A stretch of DNA of 64,000 nucleotides from Gnetum montanum (GCA_015680685.1 MNCI01007655.1:121481-185480), one strand, 5' to 3'. Positions 22,429-35,479 are shown, numbered from the stretch's first letter. Notes: generated by a model from the letters alone, not told the origin. A program made the numbers and translations.

Positions 22429-24784
22429 ATGGAAGGTGAAAGTCTGCTTGAAACGATATACGAGGATGTTCAATTCGACGACGATTCCGATGTTGTAGAG
22501 AGTGAGGAAAAGTTTTCTGTCAACGATGAAGAAATTTCAAGATTTTCATCTGTCTTAAACATTCAAGGAGAGAATTCTGCTTCTATCTATGAAGCCGCAG
22601 ATTCTACTTCTATTGTTAAAACCGCAGTCGAAGGAAACGGTAAATTTTTATTTGCTTATTATTCTTATATTTCAACAATTTGCGCTCTCACGTGACTTCA
22701 TGCAGACATGTTGGCGTGATGAAATTCAAATCATCTCATCTACTTATTTATCTGTTGAAATGCAAGTTTAGTTTATTTATATTGTAGGTAAATTTTTATA
22801 GGAATTGTTCTTCTACGAGCATGAATTGCCTTGTTATAGGAATTTTATTCTACATCTTCTAGATTAAATTATGTTTGTGATTTTACTTGAACAGCATTAT
22901 ACTGGTAGAAAAATTTTATCATCTGTTTTGAAAATTTGAGTTTCACTTACGTTGAATCAAAATGTTATTTGATAACTCATTGGTTTTCCCATTCTAAATA
23001 ATTTTTAAAAATATTTTAATGGCCATTTGCTTTTCATATTTATGAACTACAAAATTATTGTATGTTTGTGGTGGGGAATCTTTCATAGAAGAAGCTCTCT
23101 TTGTTTAAATTAAACCAAGCTTATTTGTTTTTTTTTTTTTTATTTTTCGATGTCTCCAGAAAAATCGACGGATTATGCTAGGACTAGCTCATTGTCTAAG
23201 AATCAGCGAAAAAGATTACGAAAGAAGAAGAACAGAGGCTCAAACAATATTAGCCATGTCAATAGGTTTGTATCTATCAAACTACTTTATGCATTTGATG
23301 TTGCAGTTTGAGATTGTAGAACGATAATGCTAAGTTCAGGTGCTTGTGTTCTAGCAGGTTTGTTATTAACACATGCAGATATTTAAAGGAGCCGAAGTCT
23401 TACCTTGTGTGGGAAGCAGTCAAGAAACTTGGAGAACAGGCTGTAAGAGATTTAGTAGAAGAGGTAATCTCCCATTTTATAATTCTTATTTAACACTGTT
23501 GTAGTACTTTAGTTTAGCAGTGCATTATAGGCTGTAAGAGATTTAGTAGAAGACTTAATCTCCGATTTTATAATTCTTACTTAACATTCTTGTAGTACTT
23601 TAGTTTAAAAGTGCAATATCTTCTTTTTTAATTGGACATGGCAAATTTATTTTTGCAACTTGCATTACAATTTACTCATTCAAAAGATAGATTATAGAGA
23701 CTTCCATCCATTGTATATTTATGAGCACATTTTCCTGTTAAAAGCTAATTTCTTGTGCTTGGTGTGTTGCATCTAATCATTTGAAAATTTCAGAACATTG
23801 GGTACAAATGACAACTAAACTAGTTCAATTTTCTTAAATTTTTAGGCTATGCCCTTATTATTTAATATTTAGTAAAGTTGTGAGTTCGAATAGGTTTACA
23901 AGCATAAAATCCATCCAGACTCTTGGAATTTCAGGACCTCCGTGTAAACATCGTTCTTTTGTTCGTTTGTTTGTTGAACGGCTATTTGGTTCTATATTTT
24001 GGGCTTCTTGATTTTTTGGGTTTTGTTTTAATTTGAGTTTGACTAATCATGGATTTGAACTACCTACAGAAAACTCTTTTATGTTAAATAGTGGTTCTTG
24101 GAGGCAGGGCTTAACTGGAAAAAAAACATCATTAATAATTATTTCTAATCATGGTTTAGGTGAAGATCATAGAGAGAAACGGAGGTCAGTTGACAGCTGA
24201 TGGAAGACGACGTCGAACGCTTGGAGGCATTCTGTGGAATGTCTTGAAAGCACGTTCTCCAGATGCATACCAGCAGATAATGAAGGCAGGAAAAGAATTT
24301 GAGGTATGATAGTCAAACAACGTTGAAGCTTTTCTGACCCTGTACTGTCATTGGTTTTAATAACTAGTTTTTGAATTGACAGAAAGAATTGAGGAATGGT
24401 GGTGTTAAACGTAATATGCCTGAACTACCAAATGGACAATTTCAGATTAAACGTCCAAGAATAGAGGAAACTGCACCAAATATACTGTTAACGAACAAAT
24501 GTTCCGAGATTCAGGTTAATGCATCAAAGGAAAAATGCATGGATCTGACTTGTCAAACTGCTTCACTTTCAAACTGTATGTTTGGTAGTATTTTGTGTCA
24601 CAACAATGATAACCCCTCAGTCCAGGCATGGGTGAATGGCATAAAGGCAAGCAATGCATTCCAAGATAAGAGCTGCAAATTGGCAACAAATGGCCACATA
24701 CCCAGTGAAAGTGAAAAGAAAACAATATCTGTCAAAGATAGAATTCGATTTCCCATTGTCTACAATGATTTGTTTGATCCATAG
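22429..24784 (+). CDS. PHAX: PHAX-like snRNA export adaptor, five exons
   Basis: Phosphorylated adaptor for RNA export; in animals PHAX links capped U snRNA to the exportin CRM1 in the nucleus. Exons 22429-22639, 23160-23265, 23358-23463, 24160-24303 and 24383-24784 join with GT-AG sites and correct phases to 322 residues. The N-terminus is acidic (LETIYEDVQFDDDSD). Exon 2 carries a basic stretch, NQRKRLRKKKNRG, likely a nuclear signal. Exons 3-4 form the RNA-binding domain (residues about 107-190), with VWEAVKKLGEQAVRDLVEE, the hallmark ERNGGQ..DGRRRRTLGG and ILWNVLKA. Exon 5 has a basic linker and ends in KDRIRFPIVYNDLFDP. The ATG at 22429 is the first in frame. Plant copies are expected to be shorter than human PHAX. 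All reading frames and splice sites are intact, so I judge it functional. It shares no promoter with its neighbours. Confidence 0.88.
23440..23620 (+). repeat. 91-bp tandem duplication spanning the PHAX exon 3 end
   Basis: The segment GCTGTAAGAGATTTAGTAGA and onward (23440-23530) includes the last 24 coding bases of exon 3 and its splice donor. It is repeated at 23531-23620 within intron 3. In the second copy the donor AGGTAATC reads ACTTAATC, so it cannot be used. The second copy is preceded by TTATAG, which resembles a splice acceptor. Confidence 0.88.
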
Positions 24785-26580
24785 ATAGCTGTGTGATCAC
24801 GAAAGAGAGTGGCTTTTTGCAACATTGCAGATAATTTTTTGTAAAATGAAAGATCACAGATCATAGGAACTTCATGAATGTCAGTAGTAAGTTTTATTAT
24901 GAAGTATTATCACTAATTAGCTTTATTACAAATGCAGAAACTCGTTGAACGTATTTCATCATTTCTCTGAAAAAGGAAAAAAAAATTTCATTAATGTCAG
25001 TAGTAAGTTTTATTATTATCACTAATTAGCTTTATTACAAATGCAGAAACTCGTTGAACGTATTTCATCATTTCTCTGAAAAAGGAAAAAAAAATTTCAT
25101 TTTATTGATCTTAAAGCCATATTCAGAGAGTGAATTCATGTTAATGTTACTCAAATTTTTTGTCAGTTGCAATGAGTTTACAGGCATGCATCGTATTCAG
25201 TTGCATTTTGAAAACAGCTTTCTAAATGTTTTGGATGTGTTATCAAACAGAGCAATGCATATGAACCATTGCGTTCATGTGTTGAAGAAAACACACAACT
25301 TTCTTGATATTTTCATAATTAGTTTTTGGAAAATTTAACTTTATTTTTTTATTAGCAATATTCTCTTGTCTTTTACTTGACCGGATTCAACTTGGTCTCA
25401 TGATGATTGAGTAATGGAGGGCAATGTTTGTTGTTTGTTTCTGATTTAGTATTGATATGTGAAGGAGTATATAATTGTGCGTAAAATGCATTGACGAGTC
25501 TAGCTTTCTCATTGACATGTTAATGTTGTGGTCTTCCTTGACTGAAACAGTGTGTAGAAAAGTGAAGTTCTTAGGCATTGTGACAGACATTGTACATTGA
25601 CTTTCTTAGAAATGTTTAGGTGTTTAACAAATCTTTGGATGATCAACTAAATTTTAACATGTTGATATTTAGTTTTTAAATTACATGATTTTGTGCCCCC
25701 CGTTTACGGTTACAAGTCATGCGGTACGCTTTATGATGCCTTTGAATGATGCAAATTTTTGTGTTATAATTGTCCAAAGTGGGTTTCATGCATCATTGGC
25801 ACCTAAGTTTAATTAAGCACTGTGTTATAATTGTCCAAAGTAGGTGACATAAAACTTTAAATTAGGGTATTGGAAGTACTTAAACAACTGAATGCCTTCA
25901 TGCAAATCCTTTTTTGAATGTTCCTAGGTTTCGGTATGGAATTATCCTTCGTTCTTCTTCCATGGAATTTTAGCTTTAAAAATCCAAGTATGGAGTTAAC
26001 ACAGAAATGGGTTAAACTAAGGATTTTAAAAACTTTATGGTTGTTGTAGACATGATTGAACTTGGAAACTAGCTGTTTTACTACCATAGCAACAATCGCA
26101 ACCCAGAAACTTGGCCATTTTGATCATTATTAAGTGGATGAAGTGCGTGCTCCTACAGAGCAGGTGCGTTTACCATGCTGAGGGACACTTTGCAAATCCC
26201 CTATTACAGGTCGCCTCAAATTCATGCGATAAAGACAATGATAAAGGCTATGATGAAAATTTGACACGTTCATTATGGTTCTATGCTTGAAAATGTTTAC
26301 AGGGTTTGTTTGTCTAATTGTAATGGTTGAAATCTTGTATTAAAAGTTTAAACGTTGTATAAAAATGAGACAGTTTAATATTTGTATTTTTGATAGCCGT
26401 TTCCTGTTATTGAGTTTGGTTTATATTCACATCTATAGTTAAGTCTTATTTCAGTTCACTTAATAATACACCTTTTTAGCTAGACATTACTATTGGTGTT
26501 TGCCTTTATTTTACAGCCGATTTCTTTTCTGCTGTAGACTGAAAATATAGAATACAGCACCAAAGTAGTGACATTTCATT
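24785..26580. other. Intergenic, with a 116-bp tandem duplication
   Basis: No gene recognised. A segment starting GTCAGTAGTAAGTTTTATTA at 24880 recurs at 24996, with the same CTAATTAGC and CTCGTTGAACGTATTTC strings. The first copy has seven extra bases. There is no N at the join, so this may be real. The rest is AT-rich. Confidence 0.55.
25862..25945 (+). repeat. Diverged copy of the 26.69-kb segment
   Basis: GGGTATTGGAAGTACTTAAA, then TGCAAATCC, then TTTGAATGTTCCTAGGTTTC parallel 26687-26765, where the second copy reads GGGTATTGGAAGTACTTGAA. The left copy has lost the open frame. This suggests an old local duplication of a short exon-like segment. Confidence 0.7.
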
Positions 26581-26596
26581 CTGGTAATGATTAGGT

Positions 26597-26834
26597 ACGA
26601 GTTGCAACTGTTGCTTTGCCATCTCGAGTTAAATACATGTATGAATTTATAAGACAACGTAAAGCAGGTGACAAAGCTAAGAATCGAGGGTATTGGAAGT
26701 ACTTGAACACCTCTCTGTCTGCATGCAAATCTTTTTTTAAAAAATGTTCTTGGGTTCCGCATGGCTGCTCTGAGAGTTTTACAACACTTGATTGCATAAA
26801 AAAGTTGAGTGTGCTGCACAAAGATGATCAATAA
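26597..26834 (+). CDS. Short hypothetical ORF or exon
   Basis: An open stretch after an AG at 26594-26596 gives VRVATVALPSRVKYMYEFIR, then a basic middle and CIKKLSVLHKDDQ before TAA. It has no in-frame ATG near its left end (the first codons are not ATG), which would suit an internal or terminal exon. It lies 1.8 kb downstream of PHAX on the same strand, so an alternative last exon of that gene is conceivable. I recognise no domain. It may also be chance. Confidence 0.25.
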
Positions 26835-26840
26835 TGCAGA

Positions 26841-27829
26841 TGGCAACTCTGCAGACGGTTTTTGGTTGTACATTTTCAAACATTGGAACTGTTCTTACTA
26901 AAGGGCATTGAGCCTCTTGGAAAAGATCTTTTTTAAATTATTAACAATTCATATAAAATGCTAAAAGATAAGTTCAGGGAAATGTAAATGCTAAAGTCAA
27001 AGCACTGCATTCTGTTTAGAAATCAACCTTGCCTCTCAATCTTCCGTCTCTACTTTGCTCCCTCAGCAGTGTTTTTCATGCTTGTATAATGAGTGAACTT
27101 AGGCAAGTCTCCTTTCTATTACATTCCTTGACCTTCCCGTCTTAATACAAGCCAAACTGGCATATTTAGACCAACATATTTCATATACTGCTTTAGATAT
27201 TCAATTAGGTAATCTTGCTACTTTATTTCTTAGTCCTTGGCCTGCCATATGGCTTGATAAATTGTTTTCCAAGCAGTGTCAACATTAACATTGACTTTTG
27301 TTTTCCAAGCAGTGTCAAGATTAACGTTGGCTTGCTTTGATTGTTGTGAGTTGGTCTTTGAGATTTTTCCAATCTTTTTGATTGATTTCCTTCTCCATCC
27401 CAACTCAGTCTTTGTCATGATTTTTAAGTAGCTCTATACATTTTGCTTCATTTTGTCATGCAACAATATCAACAAATAACTATTGTCTCAACTAGCACAC
27501 TTTTTGCACAGATAGATTGCGATTCTTATGTGCTAGTCTGCCAATGTCCAAGTTGCTTGTGCTTGCTCAACCTATTTATTCTCAACAGCTAGCTTTTTCA
27601 CTTGTTTTTATAGTGTTGTAATCCTTTTTTTTAGCCTAACAATTTCTAAATATGCAAGAGACGTTCCAGACGCTTCTCTTTTGCATCTCAAGCATTTTGT
27701 GTTTCCTCAATTAGCCTAGAACTTCCTAATTCATAATATTCTATAACATCTTCTAGTGCAATGTGCCTTCTAGTCTGGTTACCTAGCTCTGAAGTTCATC
27801 TTTTTAGTAAACTAGCTCTAGAGTTCGTA
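26841..27829. other. Intergenic; no gene recognised
   Basis: AT-rich. A ~35-bp direct repeat (TTGTTTTCCAAGCAGTGTCA) occurs at 27264 and 27298. I see no domain, RNA gene or mobile element end. Confidence 0.4.
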
Positions 27830-29030
27830 TTTTTATTGATAAACTAGAAGAGTGGATTAAAGAGGCATCTACAAATCATGCTATTAAAGTGAATTATTCA
27901 TATATACAACTTTTAATCTTTCTAGATGATGTAACACTAATAGCAAATTTAGAAATAAGGTTAAAAACAATGTTGCATCAATTATAAAACTTTTGTGAAT
28001 GTACAAAAATGAAGGTGAATATTGACAAAATAAAAGTGCTAATTTGTGTAACTACTAAGAGAGATTACACTTTACAACTAAATAATAAAAGACTTGAGAT
28101 TATGCATACTTATAGATATTTGGGAGTAGAATGCTCTCAAAATTATAAGTAGAAATATGGTAGATGATAATGAATTGTAAATGGATGGAAGTCTTTTTAT
28201 ACATTGAAGAACAAATGTAACAATCACAATATTTGGATTTGGATTATTTGAAAATATTTTTTTCAAACAATTGTACAAACTTTATGGATATGTGGTATGG
28301 GCCTCACATCTTAATCAACAATCATAGAAAGAAATTGAGAAACTTTAAAAATAGTTTTTGTTGGATGAATTCAAGATAAAAACTCAATTACCATATGTAT
28401 ACTTTTATTAGAAGCTAATTTGTTGGCATTTGAAGTTGAAGCAATGTATCAATTCTTAACATTCTATTTGAAAAATAAAAATAATAATACGATCTTAGGG
28501 GAAATCATTTGAGAATCTCAACAACATGGGTGATTCCATGACAAATGATTATGGCTACAAAAAATAACATATCGATACTATTGATGGAATACTAAATTTA
28601 CAACAAGCTAGGAAACTTGTTACAAAGCAAATTTTAGAGAGATAATAAAATGAGGCATAGATACAAAAAAAGCTTCAATTTTATTGCCAAAATATTTGAG
28701 GTGGTAGACATGATGAAATAGAATATCTACATACAACAATTTCAATATCCATGACAACATTAATTAGTAGAGTAAGAAAGGAATCATACCATCTTTGAGT
28801 TGAAGTTCAAAGATGGAACAATGAACATCATGAAGATAGAATATGTTAACTATGTTTATTGCATGTGGTAGAAGTTGAACAACATGTATTATTAGAATGT
28901 TATGAAATAGATTTCTTAAGAAGAAAACTGCAAATCTCTAGGCAATCTTTATATGAGTTATTCAAGCTACCGGTGCTAATTCTAGGGAATTATATTGAAG
29001 ACATGTTTAACTTGCATGAATATTAGACAC
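27830..29030 (+). pseudogene. LINE reverse transcriptase remnant
   Basis: Broken plus-strand frame with RT hallmarks in order: IDKLEEWIKEA, FLDDVTLIAN (the Y/F-x-D-D catalytic box), CTKMKVNIDKIKVLIC and YRYLGVECS. About 800 bp later a zinc-knuckle-like stretch reads CLLHVVEVEQHVLLECYE. This order (palm, thumb, C-terminal CCHC) is that of plant LINEs. Many stops are present. The 5' half of the ORF and the poly(A) end are not visible. Confidence 0.7.
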
Positions 29031-29243
29031 ATCTATTGTACTTTGGATCTATTGTTATTTTGTACAAGCTCATTTGCCTAAATTATAACTCTGGTTCAAT
29101 GTTTCTACCATTACTAGTTTCCTTTAAGTCATTAGTAGTTCAAATTGTAAGGAAGTCACATCCTTAGGAATCTTAAAAATTTTAAAAAAGATTTTCCTTG
29201 TGTTCTTCATTATTTCCAAAAATTCTTTATGTTGAAGCAGGGT

Positions 29244-30051
29244 TGATGAGTCATGGTTTAGTTCATCACATCGATGCATCAACATCAACATAGGGTTAGC
29301 TATGTCAATGCAACAATGTTAATGTAGAGACAATAAATGCTTATATGAATGCATTTATGATACCATTTGTTATAGCATAGTCAAACTCTTACAATCTCCT
29401 TCCACGAAAGTTAGAATTTACCACTGAGTACTCATAGCATGAAGTAAGTGGATGTTCAGAGTTTTATTTAAGTGACTATGTACTTGCAACATTTTCATGA
29501 TGGTAATAAGATTGAGATCATTTTCTTAAATTTAACTTAATTTTAAATGCTTCTTTAATTCCCATGCACTTAATTATTTTATATTCCATCACACTTAATC
29601 ATATCAAGTAAGTATGATTGACATCGAACATAAATGCGTTAATATTTAGTAATGGTAGTAGTGTGCCACTTAGTATTCCCAATGGTGAGCACTTGGTAAC
29701 CTAGCAAGATTAGTGTCTCTTTAGGATTTGTATGATAAGTTGGAAATAAATACTCAATGCATAAGCTTGACTAGATTTGTTTCTTGCACTTAGGTTAGAT
29801 AAATTAGAATTTTTAATATTTTAATAATAATATTTTAGCTATGGCCACCACAACATCATTATGATATGCCTTGATCATACTTAATTATACAAATTAGACC
29901 ACACAAGTGTGCTTGGGAAGATAGCAATGAATAATCCATTGCTTAGCTATGTAGATACTTATATTAGTCTGGCCCATGGAATTTGACCAAGTTATGCATG
30001 AACGCTTCGGATTTGTATGGTTGGACATATGATCTATTCTATTGGTCATCA
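29244..30051 (+). mobile_element. LTR of element E5
   Basis: 808 bp from TGATGAGTCATGG to TGGTCATCA. The internal order matches the other LTRs (CTTAATTATACAAATTAGACC, then CTTGGGAAGATAGCAATGA, then TTGTATGGTTGGACATATG). It lacks the GATATC-rich block and a clear TATA box found in E2, E4 and E6, so it may be an older or different subfamily. The following TAGGATCATTATTGGGGGAC is a worn primer site. Confidence 0.75.
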
Positions 30052-30186
30052 TTAGGATCATTATTGGGGGACTTGGTGCTAGTACTTTAGATAGATAGAA
30101 TCATTTAAAGATTGTTGTTGGGGAATGAAATGATTTTCCCTCTAAAAATAATATTACCTTTTTAAAGGACACTTAGTAATTGCAAA

Positions 30187-31781
30187 ATGTCTTCTTCTTA
30201 TAGGGTAGATTTCCCACCTGCTGATGACTTAGCAAGAAGACGTGATAGAATTGTTAAGAGTTAAGATGAAGTACCACAAAAAATGAAAGTTTTCTACCAA
30301 CATCTGGATTCATACTATCTAGAATTCACTTTCATTCTTCCCCATAATGAACAACTATAATGGAGGAACCTAGAAGGCAACATTGTGTTGCTACTTGATG
30401 ACTTAACTCTATTGATTCTTATGACAGAGATTACATAGTAGCTAATAACATGTTTAGGCTCTACCAACTCACTAAAGCCTAACTATGAAAGGACTATTTC
30501 ATGAAGACATACCATGAAGCCAACAAAGGGAAGGGGGCCTACCATTTCGTTACCATTGCAATGAAAAAGTAGGATATAGATGATCAATCTAGCCAATCAT
30601 ATTGCCAAAATTCTCCTCCTCTTAATGTAGATGACATGAATAATTCATGGCTACATTTAAACCTAGTGAGTAACTAGGGAAAAGGGAGAATGGGATCCAA
30701 CACACAAGGCATCTCTAGGCCTAGGTCTTTTATCAAGTCATCTAGAGAAAATCAAAAGGATCATGGATGAAGAATAAGATGACACAAGTCTCTTAGTTCT
30801 CCATCATCATTCTCATTCTCATCATCATCTAACTTTGATGATGATGAGCATGGCCAAGGTAGTAGGGACAATGATAGAAGATCTAATGGAGATGATAGAA
30901 AAGACCATTGCAAGAATAGTAGAAGAGATGGTGGATGTGATAGGGAAGTAAGGCATTGCCATGAACAAAGGCACAGTAGGAAATATCAAAGGAGACATGG
31001 CCATGAGAAGGATCATGATGATTATGATGAATATTTGTCATGATTAACATTATGGAGTTAGTTTACATTTCAAGAAGATATTAGAAAGATAATCAAATCA
31101 AGAGACTAGATATGAATAACATCCCTAAGTTTAAGGGAGCCTATCATGCAGATTTACCACATTATTTGCAAGCCTTTCATGATTCTTGCACCTTACAAAA
31201 CATAAACAATGAATGAAAAAAATTGAAACTATTTTCTAGGATACTCATTAAGGAAGCTAATATTTGTTACTAACCCTTGGACCCAGAATCTATCAAAAGA
31301 TGGAATATGATGTTAGAGCTATTCAATGATAAGTATTAAATATACTCTAGAATGTTCAACTTGAAAAAGAGGATCTAGAGATGAAAGAAAAAAAAATCAT
31401 GAATTCCTTGATGCGACCTTGGACAAATATTACTCTTTACTACACAAGGGCCTAGGCCATGGTTTCTTCTAGAGGAAACAACTATGCCATATCATAGATG
31501 GAATTAGGAACAAGATAAGGGAAACTCTTAGGATCTTTGCCCAAGGAAGACTTTTGAAAATGAGAGTCCATTAGATTCAAATACTAATTCATCAAGTGGC
31601 AAAGAAGAAAAAAGAATTTAAGAAAAAAGAGTGTAGAGAAGTATAACTCATCTCTCTACAAAAAGGAGGTTTATCTTTGTTAGTTAGATGGGAAGACATC
31701 ATTAGAGGAGGTGGTATAAAGAAAAATCTTGTCAATCCAAAAATCAGTCACTGAAAGTTTTGCCAAGGTTAACAAAATGTA
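30187..31781 (+). pseudogene. Gag remnant of element E5
   Basis: Starts MSSSYRVDFPPADDL, the family's usual gag start, 135 bp after the LTR. Later it reads IKRLDMNNIPKFKGAYHADL, then LQAFHDSCTLQNI, then PESIKRWNMMLELFNDKY, which matches gag of E1 at 38785-39040. Stops and shifts are frequent. It is cut at 31781 by the LTR of E6, so pol is missing. Confidence 0.75.
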
Positions 31782-32633
31782 TGATAAATCATGTTTTTCA
31801 TCACTCTGATATTGGGATGGCCATGATATTGGGTACACGATATCGTGGCCCAAGATGTGATATCACAGGGTTACTCCAAAGTCTCTAAATAAAGCGCCCA
31901 AGCGCAAAATTAAGAGTAAGTTTTTAGCAGTCAAGTAGCAAAACTCTTGCAATTTTTTCATTTGAAAGTTAGAATATTTTTCAAGTGCCCATAGCAGGAG
32001 GTCTAAGTGTGAACAAATCTTTATTCAAGCATTGATGTACCTAAGCACACCATTGTATTAGCAATAAAGATGAACTCTTTGATCCATTCCTTGCAACACT
32101 TGAGATTTTCTTTCTTATGCATTTACCTATTGTTATTTCATGCAATTTACATTAATTTTATTTATGCAATAATTAAATTTTGATCAATTTGTTAAGATAC
32201 ACAAGCACGACCCCTTCAAGCATATGTGTGACACTTGGTAGCTCATAAACGATTAGCGTTTGATAGCCCAACAGTGTTTGCATGAAGTTTAGGATGTGTT
32301 TAGGAAGTGGGAATGGTTACTTGTGTTAGGCTAGATTAGACTTTAGTTTCCTTAGCAATTAATCACTTTTACTTTTAATCACTCTTACTTTTATTCTTGT
32401 TCTAGGTAAGTAATTTCATAAAAATATAAAATAATAAAAATCTTCTACCTCAGTCACACTTAACCATACAATTGCATTCCACAAGTGGGACTAGAAAGAC
32501 AACGAACAAACAACACGCACACACTGTTTAGCTCTAGTGCATTTAGTAATTATAGTCTATCAAATTTAACCAAATTGCATGCAAACTCTTGTGATTCATA
32601 TGGTTGGGCATAGGGATACCTTGCCACTCATCA
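31782..32633 (+). mobile_element. 5' LTR of element E6
   Basis: 852 bp from TGATAAATCATGTTTTTCATC to GCCACTCATCA. The first 100 bp contain the GATATC block (GATATTGGG, ACACGATATCGTGG, GTGATATCACAG). This copy shows CTCTAAATAAAGCGCCC where others have a TATA box. It inserted into gag of E5. The next 19 bases (TTTGTGCCATTGCTAGGGA) are a degenerate tRNA-Asp primer site. Confidence 0.85.
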
Positions 32634-32792
32634 TTTGTGCCATTGCTAGGGACTGTAGTTCTTTGTGCACTATCTAAGCTTAGTGAAAATTAGTAACCTT
32701 GTTGTTTGAACCCTGAGAGTCAAATCTTATGAAAAAATTATTATTATTATCATTAAATTAAATCTTAACTGCACACTATTTCTTAACATAAA

Positions 32793-33796
32793 ATGTCTTC
32801 TTCTCATAGAAGCCCATCTCTGCCTAGGGCAATTCAAGTACCTCAACAATACCGAGTGGTATATGCTCATCCTAATGAGTATGTACCAGACTTTACCTTC
32901 ATCTTACATCAAGATGAACTGATGTGGTGGCATGATATGGAAGGCAACATTGTGTTGCCACTTGACTAATCTATTCCAAAAATGCTCCAACTAATGCTTG
33001 CATGACATGGGCTTCAACATCTTCATGGAGAATATGAGATGTGAGATCCCAACTCAAGGGATTATCATCCCACTGAAGCAGAAAGATTAAGGGATTGGAA
33101 GCTGGAGCACCAACATGAGCTTATGAAGGGCAAGGGGTCAAACATCTTTCCACCTCTTCTTGGTCCAATTGATGAAGGCAACCATTTCTTTACTGATTCT
33201 CCTCTATTTGACTTTGTTCAAGAAGCCCTCAACCAAAATGTATAATCTACAATCCATAATCTAGGTTCTGGTCAGAACAGATCCAATGACAAAAATGGAT
33301 CCAGAGAAACAAGTCAAGAAAAGGGGAACAAAGGAGATCATGATCGCAATTGTGGTCACAAGCATCAAAGGAAGGATGATAGGCGTTAGCACAGAGCAAG
33401 TTTCCATTCTTCTTTCCCTTCATCGTCATTATCTTCTTCTTCATCTAGTTCAGATCATGGTTGTAGAAGAAATAACTGTGATGGAGGTGACCGACAGGAC
33501 CAAAACAATAGTAAGGATCATTAGGATAGTTGTGATCGAAGACATGGGCAATCCAGAGAGGTCCATCATCAAGAAAGAAGGGCTAGTAGGGAACATCATA
33601 GGCACCACCATGATGGCCTTGATGAACCTCTACTTACTACTCGGGGCATGTTAAACATTACAGAGGCTATGAGGATTCCAACCAGGCATGTAAAGGACAG
33701 TAGAATAAAGAGGCTTGATATGAACAATATCCTTTGGTTTGAGGAAGGATGTGATGCTGATCCGCAAAATCATCTCAAGTTCCTTACAAAATATTA
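32793..33796 (+). pseudogene. Gag remnant of element E6
   Basis: Begins MSSSHRSPSLPRAIQVPQQY, then YAHPNEYVPDFTFILHQDE, the family's gag N-terminus. It ends with RLDMNNILWFEEGCDADPQN, then breaks off at 33796 where sequence of the opposite orientation (E0) begins. It has several stops; the longest piece in another frame is 122 codons (33286-33654). A His/Asp/Arg-rich middle is typical of the family here. Confidence 0.7.
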
Positions 33797-35474
33797 GGAA
33801 GGTATGGGATTATTGACTAAATGAGAACTGACTATGATAGGGAATAACAGACTCAAAGTGCTTGGTGAACGGATTGACAAACATATTACAACATTGGTGT
33901 TTACACCCTTTGTGGTGAACACAGTACATAGATGACATTTAGACCCTCATTCAATAGCTTGAAGAGAGAGAAAAGAAAATGAGGCATGTTGCTGCCGATG
34001 TCATGATTGTGCCTTCTGTTGCTCATCCATAGCCACGCAACCAAACTTTTTCTCGGCGTAAATGCTCCAGCTCCAGTCCATCTCGAGTGTTTTCTTCTAT
34101 TCTAGTCCATAGTTCATGTAATCACCATCTACACACACAACACAGTCATGAATGAGTAAGGATAAGTAAACCATAATGCAGTTGATACCTTGCCTCGATA
34201 TAAAGTGCATTGGCTAGGTTGTGGTTATGGTAGAAACTGGGGTTAGAGGTTTATCACTGATAACTACCCAAGGTGTAGGGGTGATACAAGTAGTAGAATG
34301 GAAAAATTTGTGACAGGGCCCCCATGACTAAGGGCAAACCTCCAGTAGCAATAGGTGGAAAAGTATTGGGAACAAGAAAAATGGGAAAAATAACAACGAC
34401 AATGCCAATAAAATGGATGTCAAGGATGGGGATGAAATGAGAAATTGCTAATTGCAAGAAATGTTTAAGGAGAAGAATTTAACAATTGCACCATAAAGGA
34501 ATGTTAGTGGGTCCTCCCCAAAGCGAGCTCATGCCCTTTAAGCCCAGACAAACCCACAAACCAAAGAGTCCATAGGCTCTAGGAATGACATATAGAACCA
34601 ATGGTTAAAGACTAACCCACAAGACTTTACCAAAGAATAACAATGCATCAACCAGGAGATAGACTAATCATAAAATCGACAATGTGGTGGAAAATGGGAA
34701 GAAAGATGGAGAGTAGAAAATGGAATGGAATTCCAAGAGTAAGGATTTGTAAAGTCCCTTATGTATTTTATGATTAAGGTGACTAAGTAGAACTCATTCC
34801 AAATTCAGACTCAAACCAATCACATTTAGTGACCTCACATCAATACACTTGGCTAATCCATCCCTTGGAAGCAACGAGAATGCTTCCCCAAAGAGTGACC
34901 ACCATTCTAAGGAGAGCGAGAGGGAGAAGAAAAAAATGAGAAAGGGCCTTAGTTAGAGGGAACCTTTAGGCATGGGTAACATGTCTTTCCAGTGCCATAA
35001 CCAATGCTTGTAGCCCAGATTTCTTCATTATGTCTAAGGGGTGTGCTTTGAATTCTCACTAGTTTTTTTTTCTTTTTTTCTTTTTTTTTACATGAGAACC
35101 ACACCATGCAAAGACTTATTTGATTTATTTGACTTCCTAATGTTTGGTCATTAGTGGAATGGTAGAGAACCCATGAAAAGCATCCAAGTACCCAAGAGAA
35201 TAGCCAGAAAACATGCATTGAATCACCTTGAAGTCACACCCTTTTCAACCATTGAATCATTCCTCGGTTTGAAGAATACGAAGCCATGAATTTATTAATA
35301 AGTTTATTTAGAAAAAGGGACAGTAAAATTCCAAGACCAAGGGAGACCATAGAGTTGAACAGAGGAATCCACGATGTGGACTCAGTGCTTGCTTTATCAA
35401 AAGAACCATATCATAGTATCAACATTGAAAATCAAAGGTAAAAACCCAACACTAACAATCAACACCATTATAGT
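33797..35474 (-). mobile_element. 3' non-coding part of inverted element E0
   Basis: Reverse complement of the E2 segment 61370-62795, in collinear order. Examples are AAGGTATGGGATTATTGACT here against the same string read backwards at 62775, and CTTTCCAGTGCCATAAC against 61594. It is the stretch between integrase and the 3' LTR. In Athila-type elements this position can hold an env-like ORF, but no such frame is open here. The left edge at 33797 is an abrupt junction with E6 gag. Confidence 0.8.
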
Positions 35475-35479
35475 ACAAT

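Noticed and set aside
24516-24725. Minus-strand frame inside PHAX exon 5
   Set aside because: It is the shadow of the conserved plus-strand coding exon.
30825-31016. Minus-strand hydrophobic frame (Met/Ile/Pro-rich)
   Set aside because: It is the complement of the Asp/His/Arg-rich stretch of E5 gag (GATGAT, CATCAT runs).
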